NCBI GenBank assembly: GCA_003991915.1
Contig: RQTK01000210.1
Coordinates: 460,426-524,425 of the forward strand
DNA: 64,000 bases
Origin: Elysia chlorotica
Taxonomy: Eukaryota > Mollusca > Gastropoda > Plakobranchidae
Direction of reading: 5' to 3'
Numbering within the stretch: the stretch's first letter is position 1; each line of letters opens with the position of its first letter. Made by a program: the position numbers and the translations under genes. The notes below the pieces were generated by a model. It was not told the origin of the DNA. It did not search any database and was given only the letters and a program-made list of their open reading frames with translations. Shown in pieces: positions 13,010 through 40,596 of the stretch.

Positions 13010-14005
13010 AAGAAAACGACAAAAATAAAAAGACAGCAACATAAAAAAGCCGTGAATGGCCTTGTTTGCTTAGACTCAAAATGACACAAAACAAACAATA
13101 GAGCCAATAAGCTCGGATCTATCTCCCTCACTCAGTCATCCAAAAACTGCCAAAACTCCGATGATGGATCTACCGTTTTTCCCAAGTTCGTTTCAAGTGG
13201 ACCAAGGCTTTGTGAAGGCTTAACCGACTAAAACGAAACCTAAATAAACATTACTACAGCATATACTTATTTGATGTTTGCGCCGATGTTAAAACAGGCT
13301 TTTTAGTGTTAAGAGATTTCTTCGACCCCACCCTTTTTTAAATTTTGTTCCTGCTCCTGTCTATATAATTATTCTTCAACATTCATTGTTTGCCAAAGTG
13401 CAGGCCTCTTCCTGCAAGAACAGGAGTCAGGTTTCTTCGTGAAGAATCTTCCTAGCAGTCGTCAAACTTTGAGAGAATTTCGCTTTTTGCGATCAAAGAA
13501 CACACATTAATTTTGTCAGGCAAGGTTATGGCCAATCAAAATGCTTACGCCCTTCATATTTCTACCAAATTTCTACCAATAGGAGTAGGCGAGGCATCGT
13601 AAAATACAGCCCAAGTAACCACAATGGCCGTACACGTTATTGCATAATAAGTATATTCAATGATAGCCGGAGAGTATTCTTCATTCTTGAAATACCCCCA
13701 AGGCGTTTATTGGTTTAGTGACATAGCTCACTTTGACGAGGACTCCTTAAGTACAGGCGAAGTCACATAATATCTCACCGAAGTAAACACACTACATTTG
13801 CTCAATAAGTATAACACTGATCTATTTCTTTTAAGTTATGATCACAGTTAGGAAAGAGGGTATTTTGTGTTCAACATACTAGCATACTAGACTAAAAGTG
13901 TGAATTGCTCAAACTGTACCAACTAGTTCAATACTAAAGCTCAATTTGATTTAATTGCGAAAGTTTGTTTACTTTAGAGAACCTGTTTTGATAATTTTGG
14001 AAAGG
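13010..14005. other. No gene recognised
   Basis: Mixed composition, no long frame, no clear repeat. Confidence 0.6.
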
Positions 14006-14009
14006 TTCA

Positions 14010-14090
14010 AGGTAGAGGGCTCAGTCGGTAAAATGCTTAACTGTTGAACATAAGGGTCATGGTTCGAATCATACCTGTACCCTATCCTTC
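14010..14090 (+). mobile_element. tRNA-like SINE head, third class
   Basis: GGGCTCAGTCGGTAAAATGC and GGTTCGAATCATACC are A- and B-box-like. No acceptor stem pairing is seen, so this is not called a tRNA gene. Confidence 0.5.
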
Positions 14091-14172
14091 GATTGTCAAA
14101 GTGCCGTCGCCTCCGTGTAAAATTCATCGGAAAATTTGAGAAACTTAAACGGATAGGGAAAGGGGGGGGGGG

Positions 14173-14400
14173 CAGGGTACTGGTTCAAGAGGTAGAGTGT
14201 TGGTCTCTCAATCGGGAGGTACGCGGGTTAAAACCTAAGATACGAAAAATTTGTTGGATTTCAGCCCTCACTGATTGGGTCGGTGTCAATATCATGTGAC
14301 CAGCTGAGATAGGAGTTTTGGTATCCCGACAGTCTCGTCTCTGACAGCACGTAAAATTATCAGATGTCAGCTTAGGGACCCATAGCTCTATAGAATGCTC
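14173..14400 (+). mobile_element. SINE, type I head
   Basis: Follows an 11-G tract. Head TTCAAGAGGTAGAGTGTTGG, body with GATTGGGTCGGTGTCAATAT, ending near 14400 without a clear tail. Confidence 0.75.
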
Positions 14401-14423
14401 CTTGGGATCTGGCAGACATGAAA

Positions 14424-14566
14424 TCAGAGTGAGAGTAGAGGAGAGACAGAGAAGACAGAGAGAGAAAGGGAGAGAGAACAAGAAAAAGAAGAAGGGGAGA
14501 GAGAGAGAAGAAAAAGAGAGAGAGAGAGAGAGAGAGATATAGAGAGAGAGAGAGAGAGAGAGAGAT

Positions 14567-14656
<90 letters not shown>
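14424..14656. repeat. (GA)n microsatellite
   Basis: Purine tract, near-pure GA from 14572. Confidence 0.95.
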
Positions 14657-14657
<1 letters not shown>

Positions 14658-15089
14658 TACAGATGATCATATAGGTGATGGCATCGTCCTTGTTTTCTGC
14701 AAGAACACCTGCGAACATGTTTGGAAATTCAAACAACGCACGCTATGCTGCTATGAGTTCCAACCATTAAATTGGGCAAACTAGTAAGCCATGATCTTAA
14801 AAAAAGTTATATGAATACTGAGTAGATGCAATTTGTTTTAAACGTTTATTTTTGTGTACCTCTTGCCTGACAGTTACATTATGTCAACATAATAACACTT
14901 TTGATAATTTTTAGTATTTAATGTTGTAAAGATTGCAGGTAGCTCAGTCGAATGTTATTTCTACTGACAAACATAAGATACACGGTTAAATCTAATCTAA
15001 TATCACCATTTTTCAACAGGTTTCTCCTGAAAAAAGAAAAAAAACTTAACACTATTTAGAGATATGATCGAAAGGTCAACGTATGAATT

Positions 15090-15356
15090 GAATTGAGTTG
15101 GTTTAACAATGGACGACAGCACTATATAGGCTATAATGTGGACGAGCTCCAAGACAGACGTCTAAGAAATTGTATGTGCTGCTGCACACGAGACAGGGCG
15201 GTGAAACCATAACTCTTGTCTCAGCCGGTCCCATTATTCTGACACCGATCCAACCAGTTACCGGGGACAAAAGAGACAAATAAATCTTCCAATCGAATCA
15301 GGAACCTCCCGAAATGGAGACCAACGCTCTACCACTTGAGCCATTTCGCTCCCCAC
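15090..15356 (-). mobile_element. SINE, type I head, near full length
   Basis: Reverse strand: 3' end at GAGTTGGTTTAAC, body with the reverse of GTATCCCCGCCCTGTCTC (diverged), head at about 15290-15356. Confidence 0.75.
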
Positions 15357-15489
15357 AACCCATCTGTTGGTATGCGAATAAAAAACCTTTGAGCGAGTTG
15401 AAAGCAGTGATTCCCTAGTCCTGACTAGGGGAAAAATATAATAATTATTACTTCTTTGTAGGTTGGTTCGTTTATTGTTTTTTTTTTTT

Positions 15490-15660
15490 AATTTCCAACG
15501 TCAACAACGAGGACAAATGGCGGGTGGGTCCCAAGACTAACGTCTCACAAATTTACGTGTTGACATTCATAGACAGAGCAAGGATTCCAGAACCCCAATG
15601 TCCAGCCAGCCACATTATACTGACACCGACCCAACCAGTACGGTCCGTTAACAAGGCGGT
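15490..15660 (-). mobile_element. SINE body fragment
   Basis: CACATTATACTGACACCGAC and CCAACCAGTACGG are the reversed body. It ends without a recognisable head. Confidence 0.6.
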
Positions 15661-15716
15661 CTTATCGGGGATAGAATCAGGGCATAGAAGTCGCGCGCTG
15701 TGCACTGAGTCTATCC

Positions 15717-15722
15717 TTCTCT

Positions 15723-15778
<56 letters not shown>

Positions 15779-15780
15779 TT
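15717..15780. repeat. (CT)n microsatellite
   Basis: Pure CT core between two SINE pieces. Confidence 0.95.
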
Positions 15781-15847
15781 CTCTCCCTGTCACCTTCTCT
15801 CTCATCCTCTCTCACACCCTCTCTGTCCCTCCCCTTCTCTATCTCTC

Positions 15848-15960
15848 ATGGGCACGATAGCCCTGGTGTAGATCATCGGCTTCCAATGCAGGAGGTCCGT
15901 GGTTCGAGCCCTCGGGAATTCGACGAAAGTCATGGTATCCCCGCCCTGTCTCGCGGCAGC
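15848..15960 (+). mobile_element. SINE, type II head, internally deleted
   Basis: Head ATAGCCCTGGTGTAGATCAT with box-B-like GGTTCGAGCCC, then a jump straight to AGTCATGGTATCCCCGCCCT. Confidence 0.65.
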
Positions 15961-15984
15961 GACGACGATGATAGTAAATATTCA

Positions 15985-16038
15985 CAATGAAAGGGTGGGA
16001 AGTATGTCGGTGATTAGAAGAAAGATTGATCGAGATAA

Positions 16039-16104
<66 letters not shown>

Positions 16105-16530
16105 GACTATTCACATTCCTGGAAGTTATATCAACATTCAAAGTGTAAAGCCTACTCTTGTCATGACCAAATGATAAAGTCATGTACATTTAATCCTAAC
16201 TATAATACCTGGAAAATTGATGGGGATAACTTGCAGTCATGCGAAAACAAAAATTTGAATGAAATCTGGTTTTAATTCTCAAGTATCTTAAAGCTGGTCA
16301 CTCTTACTGTATGACTATAACATAAGAGGCAAAAACTGGTAGAATATATAGATTCAGTTCGAATGGGTTATTTGGCCAACGCCCTGGTGATTAAGGTATG
16401 TGAAGCGAAATATTGCCACATTAAAAATCTACATTCATATGTAATTTAGTTAATGTGGGGGAAAAACTAACACAATGAAAGAGTGGGAAGTATGTCGGTG
16501 ATGATTAGAAGAAAGATTGATCAAAATACA
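15985..16530. repeat. 50-base direct repeat flanking microsatellites
   Basis: AATGAAAGGGTGGGAAGTATGTCGG-like sequence followed by GATTAGAAGAAAGATTGATC at 15985-16035 and 16475-16523, each followed by GA or GATA tracts. Confidence 0.75.
16046..16101. repeat. (GA)n microsatellite
   Basis: Pure GA core. Confidence 0.95.
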
Positions 16531-16557
16531 TGTGTAAGATAAAAAAAGGGATAAATA

Positions 16558-16825
<268 letters not shown>

Positions 16826-17179
16826 CACTATAATTATGGCAACCGGTTGAAAGGGAGAAAACTCGCTTTGTTTATTGAGATTTAACCCCACACCTACTGG
16901 TCATAATATGTAAAGTATCAATGCCGACCCAACCACTGACATGGCCATCTCCACAGGGTGTGTCCCCAACTGGTCAAGGCGCTATCACCAGGGTCATCAT
17001 CCGTCAAGCCTCAACAGACACCGGTCATCTAGTGGGCGGAGAAATCCTCCATTAGGAAAACATACCCGGACCTTTTAGAGACAGAGCGGGAGAGGTGGGG
17101 AGGTGGGGTTGGGGGTGGGATGAAATGGCGGACTAATAGATTATAATAAGTGTAACATTTTAACAAAGAAGTGTTTTAC

Positions 17180-17519
17180 AAAATGCGTACGCAAGTGATA
17201 GAGCATGAGTCTTCAAATCGGAAGGTCCTTGGTTCGAAACCAACGATAGGTCAAAAACTTATGTTTATGATTTCGTCCCCTGCTGGTTGGGTCGGTGTCA
17301 GACTATGTCGGTGATAAGTCCGATGACTAACGTCTGGCAATTTTTGCGTGCTGCCACACAGACATAGACAGTGCAGAGATACCAGGACTCCTGTGTAAAG
17401 CCAGTCATAATGACCCCAATCCAAATCAGTAAGCACCGAAACCGCAGGAGTACAGTCATTTTGTCCAATTGCAGGACCTCCTAGTTGGGCAGACACCAAT
17501 GCTCAACACTAGTATTGCA
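17180..17519. mobile_element. Two SINE parts in opposite orientation
   Basis: A plus-strand type I head and body start (17180-17300) runs into a minus-strand SINE (17305-17519) whose head abuts an 11-C tract. Their bodies meet tail to tail. Confidence 0.65.
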
Positions 17520-17759
17520 CCCCCCCCCCCGCCCCCTTCCTTTTTATACGCAAAAGAGGCATAATAATGTACGCATTTTATGACTTTTTTGTTTATATTC
17601 TACACATATAATATGGCTGGGGAGATTGGGAGCTCGACAATGCAAAATAATATGCCTTAAGTAAATGACTAACCCACTTTGTTATGTTAATAAACACAGC
17701 AGCTTCGAATGGTTGTTTTCTTATCTTCTTTTTTTTTTGTGGTCGAGATAAAACGTGAA

Positions 17760-18720
17760 TCAAAAGGTTAACAAGTGCGGGTCAAACAATGGAATGTGCG
17801 CAGGGTTTGGTTCAAACAAAGGCTATATATTACCAAAAAAATGAAAATGTTATGCGCAATAAATGGGCAATAAAGACAAATGATTTAAACAAAGGCTATC
17901 TATTAGAGAAGAAATGAAAAATAATGTTATGCGCATTAAATGGGTAATAAAGATAAATGATTTAAACAAAGGCTATCATCGAGAAATGATAATGAGAAAA
18001 AAATAAAAATGCTATGTGATTTCATGAATACCTAGGATGTTTGTTTTGAACAAAGGCTATCTCTGAGAAAGGATAATTAGAGATGGAGTATTATGATATG
18101 TGCAATGAATGAGTAATAAAGATAAATGTTTTAATGTAAGAGTATGTCTGAGAAAGGATAATTAAAGCTAGAGTGAAAATAATCGGAACTAAAAATGTTT
18201 TTTTATACGAAAGGAATGTCTTAGAAAAAATAAATTAAAAATGATTTAAAATAACATGAGCGATTACGTTGATAAAATAGTTAATGTTATTAGCAAAGAG
18301 TATCTTTCCGAAAGGATGATCAGAAAAGTAATAAAAATCTTATGGGCGCTTTTATGGGTAAACTACACGGTAACTGCTGTTTTGAATAAAAGGTATTTAT
18401 GACAAAGGATAGTTAAAGATGCAGTATAATGGTATAAGCATTAAATTGATAATGAAGATAAATATTTTAATCGAAAGGATATCTTTCAGAAAGGATAATT
18501 AGAAATAGAGTAAAATTATATGGGCTATTCGATGAGTAATTAGAAATACATTTAAATAGGTTATACATGAGGAAGGAAAATAGAAATATGATGAACATAA
18601 TAATTGAGATAAAAATGTTTTATACGAAAGGTACGAATCAGAAAGATAGCTAGAAAATGATTAAACGTGATGAGTGTGATTCAACGAGTAATATAAATAA
18701 ATGTTTTAAACAAAGAGCAA
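17760..18720. repeat. Diverged ~75-80-bp tandem array
   Basis: Around eleven units with AACAAAGGCTATCT, GAGAAAGGATAATTAG and GCATTAAATGGGTAATAAAG-like blocks. Left units are more alike than right ones. No gene seen. Confidence 0.75.
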
Positions 18721-18864
18721 CTTTGTCAAAGGATGACTGGAAAAGTTTTAAACATTATATGAGAGATTACATGAGTATTACAAGTATAATACACCTATGT
18801 TATATTGAGCCCTTTGGTGACACAGATTGTACGTTTACAGTCTAGATTGTTTTCATAGTCTTCT

Positions 18865-19060
18865 AGGTTTTTAGGTGCGAATCGAACTTGAAATCTCTGA
18901 ATTAAAGTGTCTCCACACAAACGACTGAGCTAGTTCCCTATAATTATTGTCTACGACGATGCCAAATTTGCGGCATGCGGTTGAGGAACGAACCTCGAAG
19001 CCTCTGTTTATAGAGCCAGCCGTCTAGCGACTGAGACTTCTAGCCTCTCTAACGGATACG
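18865..19060 (-). mobile_element. Two tRNA-like heads (third class)
   Basis: On the minus strand, ACTAGCTCAGTCGTTTG with AAGTTCGATTCGC (18865-18940), and a second unit with GTCTCAGTCGCTAG and GAGGTTCGTTCC (18985-19055). No acceptor stem forms. Confidence 0.45.
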
Positions 19061-19129
19061 TCTCTTTTCATAGAAAGCTAAGCCCATTCTTAGTTTTAAC
19101 GTCTCCAAGGTATAAACAAAAGTCCTACA

Positions 19130-19275
19130 CGGCGACGGGGCCCCAGATCGAGTTACCTAAAACTTGGCCGCTCACATTGTACTGACACCGACCAACCATA
19201 GGGACAAAACGCGGACACCATAGCCGAGCTCGAACCATGGACCTTCTGCGTCGGAAGCCGATGCTTTACCCTATG
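19130..19275 (-). mobile_element. SINE, type II head, partial
   Basis: Reversed body (TGTACTGACACCGACC) and head (GACCTTCTGCGTCGGAAGCC), then a CT tract. Confidence 0.65.
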
Positions 19276-19282
19276 TCTACCC

Positions 19283-19356
19283 CTTTCTCTCTCTCTTTTT
19301 CTTTGTCTCTCTCTCTCTCTCTCTCTCTCACTCTCTCTCTCTCTCTCCCTTTCTCT

Positions 19357-19426
<70 letters not shown>

Positions 19427-19436
19427 TCTCTCTCTA
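19283..19436. repeat. (CT)n microsatellite
   Basis: Adjoins the SINE head at 19130-19275. Confidence 0.95.
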
Positions 19437-19489
19437 ACATTTTTCCGTTAACCAGTTTATATAATAGACTAAGCAATAAATAGAAAAAT

Positions 19490-20220
19490 AAAATCTGTAT
19501 TTGTGTGATAACTGTAGCTCTTTTAGGTGATCTCTGGAATAAAAGAGGAGACTCAATCCAAGGGCAGCAATCAAATATTTATTTTAACTACCATGCAATT
19601 TTTTACTTCCCTTCACTTAATCACCGTTTGATTGGGCTTTCAGTAAAACTAAAAGAGCACGAAGGGCTGACGCCACTGTACTCATATCAGAGAATGAAAA
19701 CAATCTACAAGCTTCATTGAATACCATCGTAAAAGAAAGCGAGCAAATGGGACTTACTTAAACGAAACCTCTCTCTCTCTCTCTCTCTCCCCCCCCTCTC
19801 TCTCTCTCCCTCTCTCTCTCTTTTCCTGCCTGAGTATTTTTTATTATTTTATTTATTTTCTTCTTGGTTCTCCATGTGATCCAACACGACGACGCGGAAC
19901 TAACTGGCAGGATTTAACATCTTTTCGTCATGCAATAAATAAATAAATAAATAAAATCTGTGTTTGTGTGATAACTGTAGCTCTTTTTTGGTGACCTCTG
20001 TAATAAAAGAGAAGACTCAATCCAAGGGCATTAATCGAATATTTATTCTAAATACAATGCAATTTTTACTTCCCTTGACCTAATCATCGTTGGATTGGGC
20101 TTTTAGAGCACGTGAAAGAGCACGAAGAGCTGACACCACTGTACTCATATCAGAGAATGAAAACAATCTACAAGCTTCATTGAATACCATCGGGAAAGAA
20201 AGCGAGCAGATGGGACTTTT
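19490..20220. repeat. Direct duplication of ~250 bp
   Basis: 19490-19758 and 19953-20218 match closely (AACTGTAGCTCTTTT, ACTCAATCCAAGGGCA, CACTGTACTCATATCAGAGA), separated by a CT tract and unrelated sequence. Confidence 0.85.
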
Positions 20221-20404
20221 TAAACGAAAAGAAAACAGAGACAAAAGTTATTGCTACGTGCAAATTAAAAGTAGGGACTTATGAGTTACGCCAGATGGAA
20301 TAATTCTAATACTTAGAGCCGATGATAACAGAAAACGGTGAATGCGAAACCGAAAAAAAGACAATATTAGGAAAAACCAAACAGACATTTAAAAAATGAA
20401 ACAT

Positions 20405-20837
20405 ATTATGACTATTACAAAATTAGCCTTAAGATGAGACAACGAGTGCTAATGTTCTATGTACATCCAGTCCCTATGTGCGGAAGCGAGACTTGGACCT
20501 TAAACAAACAGCTGGGGAGACGTATCACAGCAACTGAGATGTGGTTCATCCGAAGAATGCTCAAAGTCTCATGGACGACGAGAAAAACAAACCAAAGTGT
20601 CCTGATCAATAAAACCAGGACACAACAAGCAAACATCGTTGGTCATATAATGCGCAGACATGCTTTAGAACTTGTAAAATGAACAAAAAGAGAGCGAGGG
20701 AAGACAGAGAGAAAATCTGGGACGGCCTACGAAGATGGATCAATTGAGGCAAAGGGATCGACCTGATTGTGAAATGCGAGGACAGAGAGATGTGGAGGGG
20801 CATGGTCGCCAACGCCAACCGGCACGGCACTACATGA
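20405..20837 (+). pseudogene. Decayed LINE reverse transcriptase C-terminal fragment
   Basis: One frame (20434-20682) has GSETWTLNKQLGRR, EMWFIRRMLKVSW and ANIVGHIMRRHALELV, the conserved segment after the RT domain of many animal LINEs. After a stop, a second frame continues DREKIWDGLRRWIN, a stop, then KCEDREMWRGMVANANRHGT. One frameshift and two stops make it inactive. Confidence 0.75.
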
Positions 20838-21654
20838 TGTGAATCTACAGGAATTCCGCTAAGAATCTCAAGTTAAATCAACTAAACTTCCGCCACCTCG
20901 CCATATAATCCATATAATCCCCCCCCCTCTCCCCCCTTGTCACTCCAGTTGTATAATTTCTTATCTCAATTCTAAAACACTAACGTATTTTAAAAATGAA
21001 AATGGGCATTATAAAACTGAGGTTACGAATTAATGTACACTTGAGTGATTGGTCGGCAGCTGTAAACCAACAACGTCTTACATGAAAGCCCTAAAATCAC
21101 TCTGGTATGCAAACTTCTGTAGTGGGCAAAGCGAAACTTATATAATTTTAAGTACTTTGTCGGCCCAAAAACTTGCGTGTTTTAGGCCAAGATTTGTATG
21201 GCATGACCAAACACCTTGATGGCTTTCGTTCCAAGTTAAATTTTAGAGAAACTGTTAGCAGTAGGAAATAGACAGTTATCAAGGAGCATGTTTGTTAGAA
21301 ACCATTGATAGGATAGAATGAGGTTTTATACACTATGATTTAATAACTTAAATAATACACCCATTTCCCTTTTCTTTTTATCTATATATACTATATAGAC
21401 AACAATGTTGGTTTTATATGAGAAGGCAATAAAAGCAGAACATGTTAGTTTTTTAAATTAACATATAGCGTGCAGGGGAGAGGGGCTGTTTTCCTTAAGT
21501 TGACTGGAATTTCGTATTATTTAATGTCATACTTTTTGGCTAGCTTTTTATTCGAGAGTGGGGATTGTAGTTATCAAATCACTGGTAACGCGAAACACCA
21601 GAAAATCTGTAATGAAAAATCAGAAGTAATCTTGAAGCGGAGAAAACAACGCTC
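20838..21654. other. No gene recognised
   Basis: C-runs near 20920, otherwise AT-rich. Confidence 0.6.
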
Positions 21655-21778
21655 TCTCTAGGATGTCTCCGCACTGTGCGGCAGCACGTACATTTTTCAG
21701 ATGTCAGTCTTGGGACCCGTCCACAATATAGCCTATTTAGTGCTGACTTTGGACGTTAATCAAAGCACAAACACAGGC
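21655..21778 (+). mobile_element. SINE 3' fragment
   Basis: GGGACCCGTCCACAATATAG and CTGACTTTGGACGTTAATC are the body end. A similar diverged piece lies at about 22080-22210. Confidence 0.6.
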
Positions 21779-22210
21779 ACTTTCGCTCTTCCATCGTTTC
21801 AAGTTCTCTAGATCACAAACAAGATCCTACAGCGCACCGTGACGCCAAAGTCGAACACACGGGAGTTAGTCCGTCACATAATACTACTACTAGCACTGAC
21901 CAAAGCAGTACAAGGTAAACAAAACCTGCAAGGCGGGCAGAGATCGATTTCACAAACTTCCGATTCGCAGCCTCGCGCTCTACCCTTGCACCACCTTGCG
22001 GCAACGTGATTCTCCCTCCGTTTTGCCTGGTGTTATAAAACGTGTTATTAAAAAGTGGAGAGTACACTAATTAAGCTCTTGATGACGCGAAACATCATTA
22101 CATGGAATGGTAAATCAAAAGTACTCTTTGGTCGTCAAAAGAAACGCTTCTCTCGTGTTTAACGTCTCCTACATTCTATACGGCGCCAGCACCTCATAGC
22201 GGGTCCCTAA

Positions 22211-24367
22211 TGGGAACCCAAATAAACTATTACGCTACTTAACAGCCCTAATGGACTCACGTTGCAGTCACGTTTCCCCACAAACCATCATGCCCGCAAC
22301 GCCGCTTTCTCCACGTTTCAGGTCGCCCATATAAAGTTGTTTTATTCGGTGATACCCATGAACGGCGGTCACTTTGTTCCAGGCTTTCGTCAAAGTAACA
22401 TCCCTGCCATTGGAACGTAAGACCTTTAGAACTATAATAGTAGATAGAAACATAGTTAACGTGGGCTGAGAATGCACTAGCTATATCTCCACTTCAATCT
22501 GATGAAACTGAGGAAAATTACATCAAAACGTTCACTTTCTGTAGCTTTAAAACACAGAAACTTTACTTTTTTTCCCATGTGTATTTAATACCAAAAACCT
22601 TAGATGTTGTAAACATAAAACATCATGAAGTTGAAGATCATACGTTTAATATTGTCAGGAAAATGGAGGTATAACTAGCACATTCCCAACTAAAGATATA
22701 AAGAACAAATTTGAAAAATGAATTTGAGGAAATAACGTATAGAAAATTGAATGTTATTTTCTCGTTAATTACATAAATGAAATAAATTAACAACTGAATT
22801 TCAACAAAACTGGATCCTAGATAGGACAATTATGTCTCTCAGACCTTCAGTGAAATATATATTGAATGTTTTTTTTACCTATCATCACCACAATCACGAC
22901 TCAACTGCATAGTAGAGTGTCCGATCGCCAGGTATACTGTAGGGAATAAGGGTTTCACAAAAGATGAAAAGAAAATTAATTTGTGCAATGTGCAGTTTAC
23001 CGTTAAGGCTAAAATTCATCTCAAACTGGCCTTAGCCAACTACAATTATTTTTTTCATAACTGTCAAGTCTCAATCGAAATCGACATTGGCAACGAAAAT
23101 GTTAAGGAAATAGATTTAAAAACATAATAGATAAACAATAACAGTAATTAGTGCAATAAGGCAAACAAAGGCATAGGATTTTTCGAAATACATACCTATC
23201 TCCATCTCAAGTTCTAAATTTTAACTTTGATCTCTACCCACATCTTCGTAGAAGGGAGGAAATCAAAGATTTTAAAGTGTCACCGGGCTCACAGTAATAG
23301 GACACGGAGTCTGTTGTCAAACCAGAATGGGGATGTTTTTAAAACTGTGTTAAATTACAGATTTTTGTATCTTGTTTTAGTCAAAAAAGTGCCTGTTAAG
23401 ATTTTTTTTTCTCTCAAGAAATCATCAGGCTTCTAATGCATTTATATTAATGTTTTTTCCCCAAGGCTTTTAACGTTTCGTTTCAGTTTGATTGCAAACT
23501 GTTCGCTTTTTTGAACTCACATACTTATCAGGGAAACCGTAAACCTACGAGTGCTTGCATGTTTTGCCATAGACCAAAACTAGATGCTTTGTTATAGAAA
23601 AGAGACAAGTTGTTTCTACTCATATCGTGAATAGATCCTTATTAGTCGTCTCAACCTTTACATTCAACAAGCAACCAACATATTAACAAAGCACCTTAAT
23701 TTTAATAACCTCTAAAGCTTATCAAGTTTTTTTTAAAGATTTTTGGCCGTGGCGCGTCCTAGTTGTTTGTATGGAAGAATGCTTTCTCTTTGTGTTGGGT
23801 GAGCGTTCCTTTAGTCAAACCCGTCAAGAAATGGGTATGGCTATGATAAAGTGCGCTGGTTTGTAATATTCACAATTAAAAAACAAAACAAAAACAAAGA
23901 AAACCTAGCAACAACCCATACGGTTTCTTTAATCCCAACCTCAATTTAAATGGGCACGTTTTCCTTACGATTTTTTCCACATGTTGGCCAGCCCTTCTAT
24001 TATTTCGCAAATAGATACAACAGAGTTTTAGTCTTATAATAATTTTACTTTTCTTTAGTCCCACCTAAAATATACAAAAAAATGGATATAAGTTTACCAG
24101 ACAATGAATCTTCCACAAATATGACGAGCCCTACAATCCTTCAACAAACAAGACTTAACACTATATAATATAACAGCGTTTGGTCTTTTTCAATTTAATT
24201 CTATAATTGTATTTCTCATCATTACCATGACATTATTTTGCTTTTTTTATTTAAAGCTTGCAAATGCTAAAAGCGCACAAACTAAAAACCAACAACCAAC
24301 ACCAGCCTTTTTGGGAGACAAGTGACTCAGCTGAAGTTAAGAGAAAAAGAACTGTACAGTGGCAAAC
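22211..24367. other. Upstream region of the receptor gene; no gene recognised
   Basis: AT-rich. No confident core promoter was identified; any 5' UTR and promoter should lie here. Confidence 0.5.
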
Positions 24368-38399
<14,032 letters not shown>

Positions 38400-39866
38400 T
38401 TACGGCTTTTTTCTCTCACAAAAACAAAACAAACAAACAACAAAACAAAACAATGATAGTTTTACAACAACAACATAGATGATGATGATGATGGAAGTAA
38501 TAATAATATCGTGTTGGGAACTATGAAAATGAAGCTTCGAATCGTTTAAATTTGTTATGTAATATAGACAACATAAGATAACTGATTTGTCAGCCTCAAA
38601 AGAACGAAAATGATCAGTATAAGATAGGTTTTCCAGTTGTTAAAATGTATTTACAGATAAGCAGAGTGGACAATACGTTTATATAGATCAATCAACGTTG
38701 TCTTGTGTAACATTTTCAAAAACATTAATTTTTTCCTTTTAAAACTTCGTATTTTTCTGTTTATTAAAATAAAATAACTTTTGTTTTTTTTAACACGCGA
38801 ATTGCACATCTGTTTAGAAGATTGTGTAATAGTTTTTTTGGTACAACCTCAATTTTTTTTGTAATAGATTAATGTTTTTTTTTTACTCTTCTAAAACCAG
38901 CACATGCAACGTTTTTCTCCAATAATTCAAAATTTGATTCAAAATTGTCTCTTAAAAAAGTTCATTCTATAAAAAATATGCTTTCAATGATTCAGCATGA
39001 GTTAACTATAAAAAAATAAACCCATACATAGTTTAATTCCTTTAGAATGGTAGTTATATATTATAACTGTGTGCAATAAGTTCTAGCGTTTGGGTGTGAA
39101 GCCACCAAAATTGAGTTTTAAAAAATGGATATTTTTGAATAGACGCTACTAACACACCAAAACCAACTGAAAGATAACCATTTGATTATGTAATAATGGT
39201 ATATGAATTAGTTTTGCTGTGCTAAATAGTTAAAATCGTTAGGTTGCAAGGGTATCGATTCACCAAGCAAACCATATTAATTTAACTGGTTTTGTTGTTG
39301 TTTTTTTTTTTCAAAGTGATTTTGTCCCACTACTTTTATCAGCCTTATTGTTTAGTGTTGTTTCAATGCAATAATATATTTTTATATTATCACAATCATT
39401 AATCTAAAGATTTTGAAATATTCACATGGATATTTTTATTTTACACTTTTTACGATTTGACTGGAGTTTTAATGGCTGTGGGAAAAAATGGCATGACTTT
39501 TCAGAAGTCAAAGTACTCAAAATAACCCTTTTGTTAAGGTTAATAAATGAGGGGAAGGGGTAAAATTAAAGAAAGGGGGAGGGGTAGGGGGTATTAGAGT
39601 GAGTGAGAAAGTAAAGTCAAAAGTTCAATGCCCGACTAAAAATATAAGGATTAATGTCGATGTATCCCTCCATAAGCAAGCGCCCTTGTCTGGATGGTAA
39701 AGCACTGGCGTCTTGGCTACTGTATTATATTTTTTAAAGATACTTTGGACTATTATTTATATCACTATGTCGCTTGTTATTTTTGTCCCTAAAACCGATC
39801 TCAACGGTGTCAAAAGAAGTCCATCAACATTCAAACTTCGACCAATTATTATGCATATGCCATTGA
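38400..39866. other. No further gene; receptor 3' UTR and spacer
   Basis: AT-rich with GAT and poly-T runs. The transcript end cannot be placed. Confidence 0.6.
38768..38773 (+). promoter_or_regulatory. Candidate polyadenylation signal of the receptor gene
   Basis: AATAAA about 370 bases after the stop, in AT-rich sequence where this hexamer also occurs by chance. Other AATAAA copies follow further on. Confidence 0.25.
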
Positions 39867-39870
39867 GAGA

Positions 39871-39938
<68 letters not shown>

Positions 39939-40235
39939 CATAAAGATAGACAGACCGACAGAGACAGAGACAGACAGAGCCAGGCAGAAAGAGACATAAG
40001 TAGAGAGACATAGAGACAGACAAAGATATACAGACAGACAGAGACAGACAGACAGAACGAGCCAGGTAGACAGAACGAGACAGATATATACAGAACGAGA
40101 CAGACAGTTAGAGACAGACATAGACAGACAGAGACAGGCAGACGGACAGATATACAGGCAGACAGAGACAGACAGCTGGACAGAAACAGACATACATACA
40201 GACAGCTGTACAGAGACAGACAAACAGAGAGACAG
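39867..40235. repeat. (GA)n and degenerate GACA repeat
   Basis: Pure GA to 39933, then imperfect GACA units. Confidence 0.93.
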
Positions 40236-40334
40236 AATTAGAGAATGCATTAATTATAAAATCATCTATATAGCGCAAACCAAAGAATGTGGGACGTAAA
40301 GCAAGAAACGAATGCCGCTAAGGACCACCCGTGG

Positions 40335-40530
40335 ATGTAGTGATGGCAATTTGGCTGATTCGGTTGAGCGTTCGGCTTTTAATTAAGAAGCCCGGGTTTG
40401 AATTCCGAGTAAACCGCCTTTTCCCCTGCTGTGCTTGGCTGGTTGGTTGTGGGATAATGAAAAAGTGAGAGACTAAGTCCTGAAATCCCTTCTCTTTCTT
40501 TGTTTGGTAGCACATCACAAACTCATTGTT
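40335..40530 (+). mobile_element. tRNA-like SINE, third class
   Basis: Head GGCTGATTCGGTTGAGCGTT with CCCGGGTTTGAATTCCG; body TTGGCTGGTTGGTTGTGGGA with a weakly similar GTCTC-like segment. Confidence 0.45.
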
Positions 40531-40596
40531 TAGCACGGATGTAAGTACGAACCAATGAAACCAAACCTTATCTCCTTTCGTTGAGTACATAATGGG

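Noticed and set aside
18865..18940. Possible tRNA gene on the minus strand
   Set aside because: A- and B-box-like motifs are present, but the acceptor stem ends are not complementary; it fits a SINE head better.
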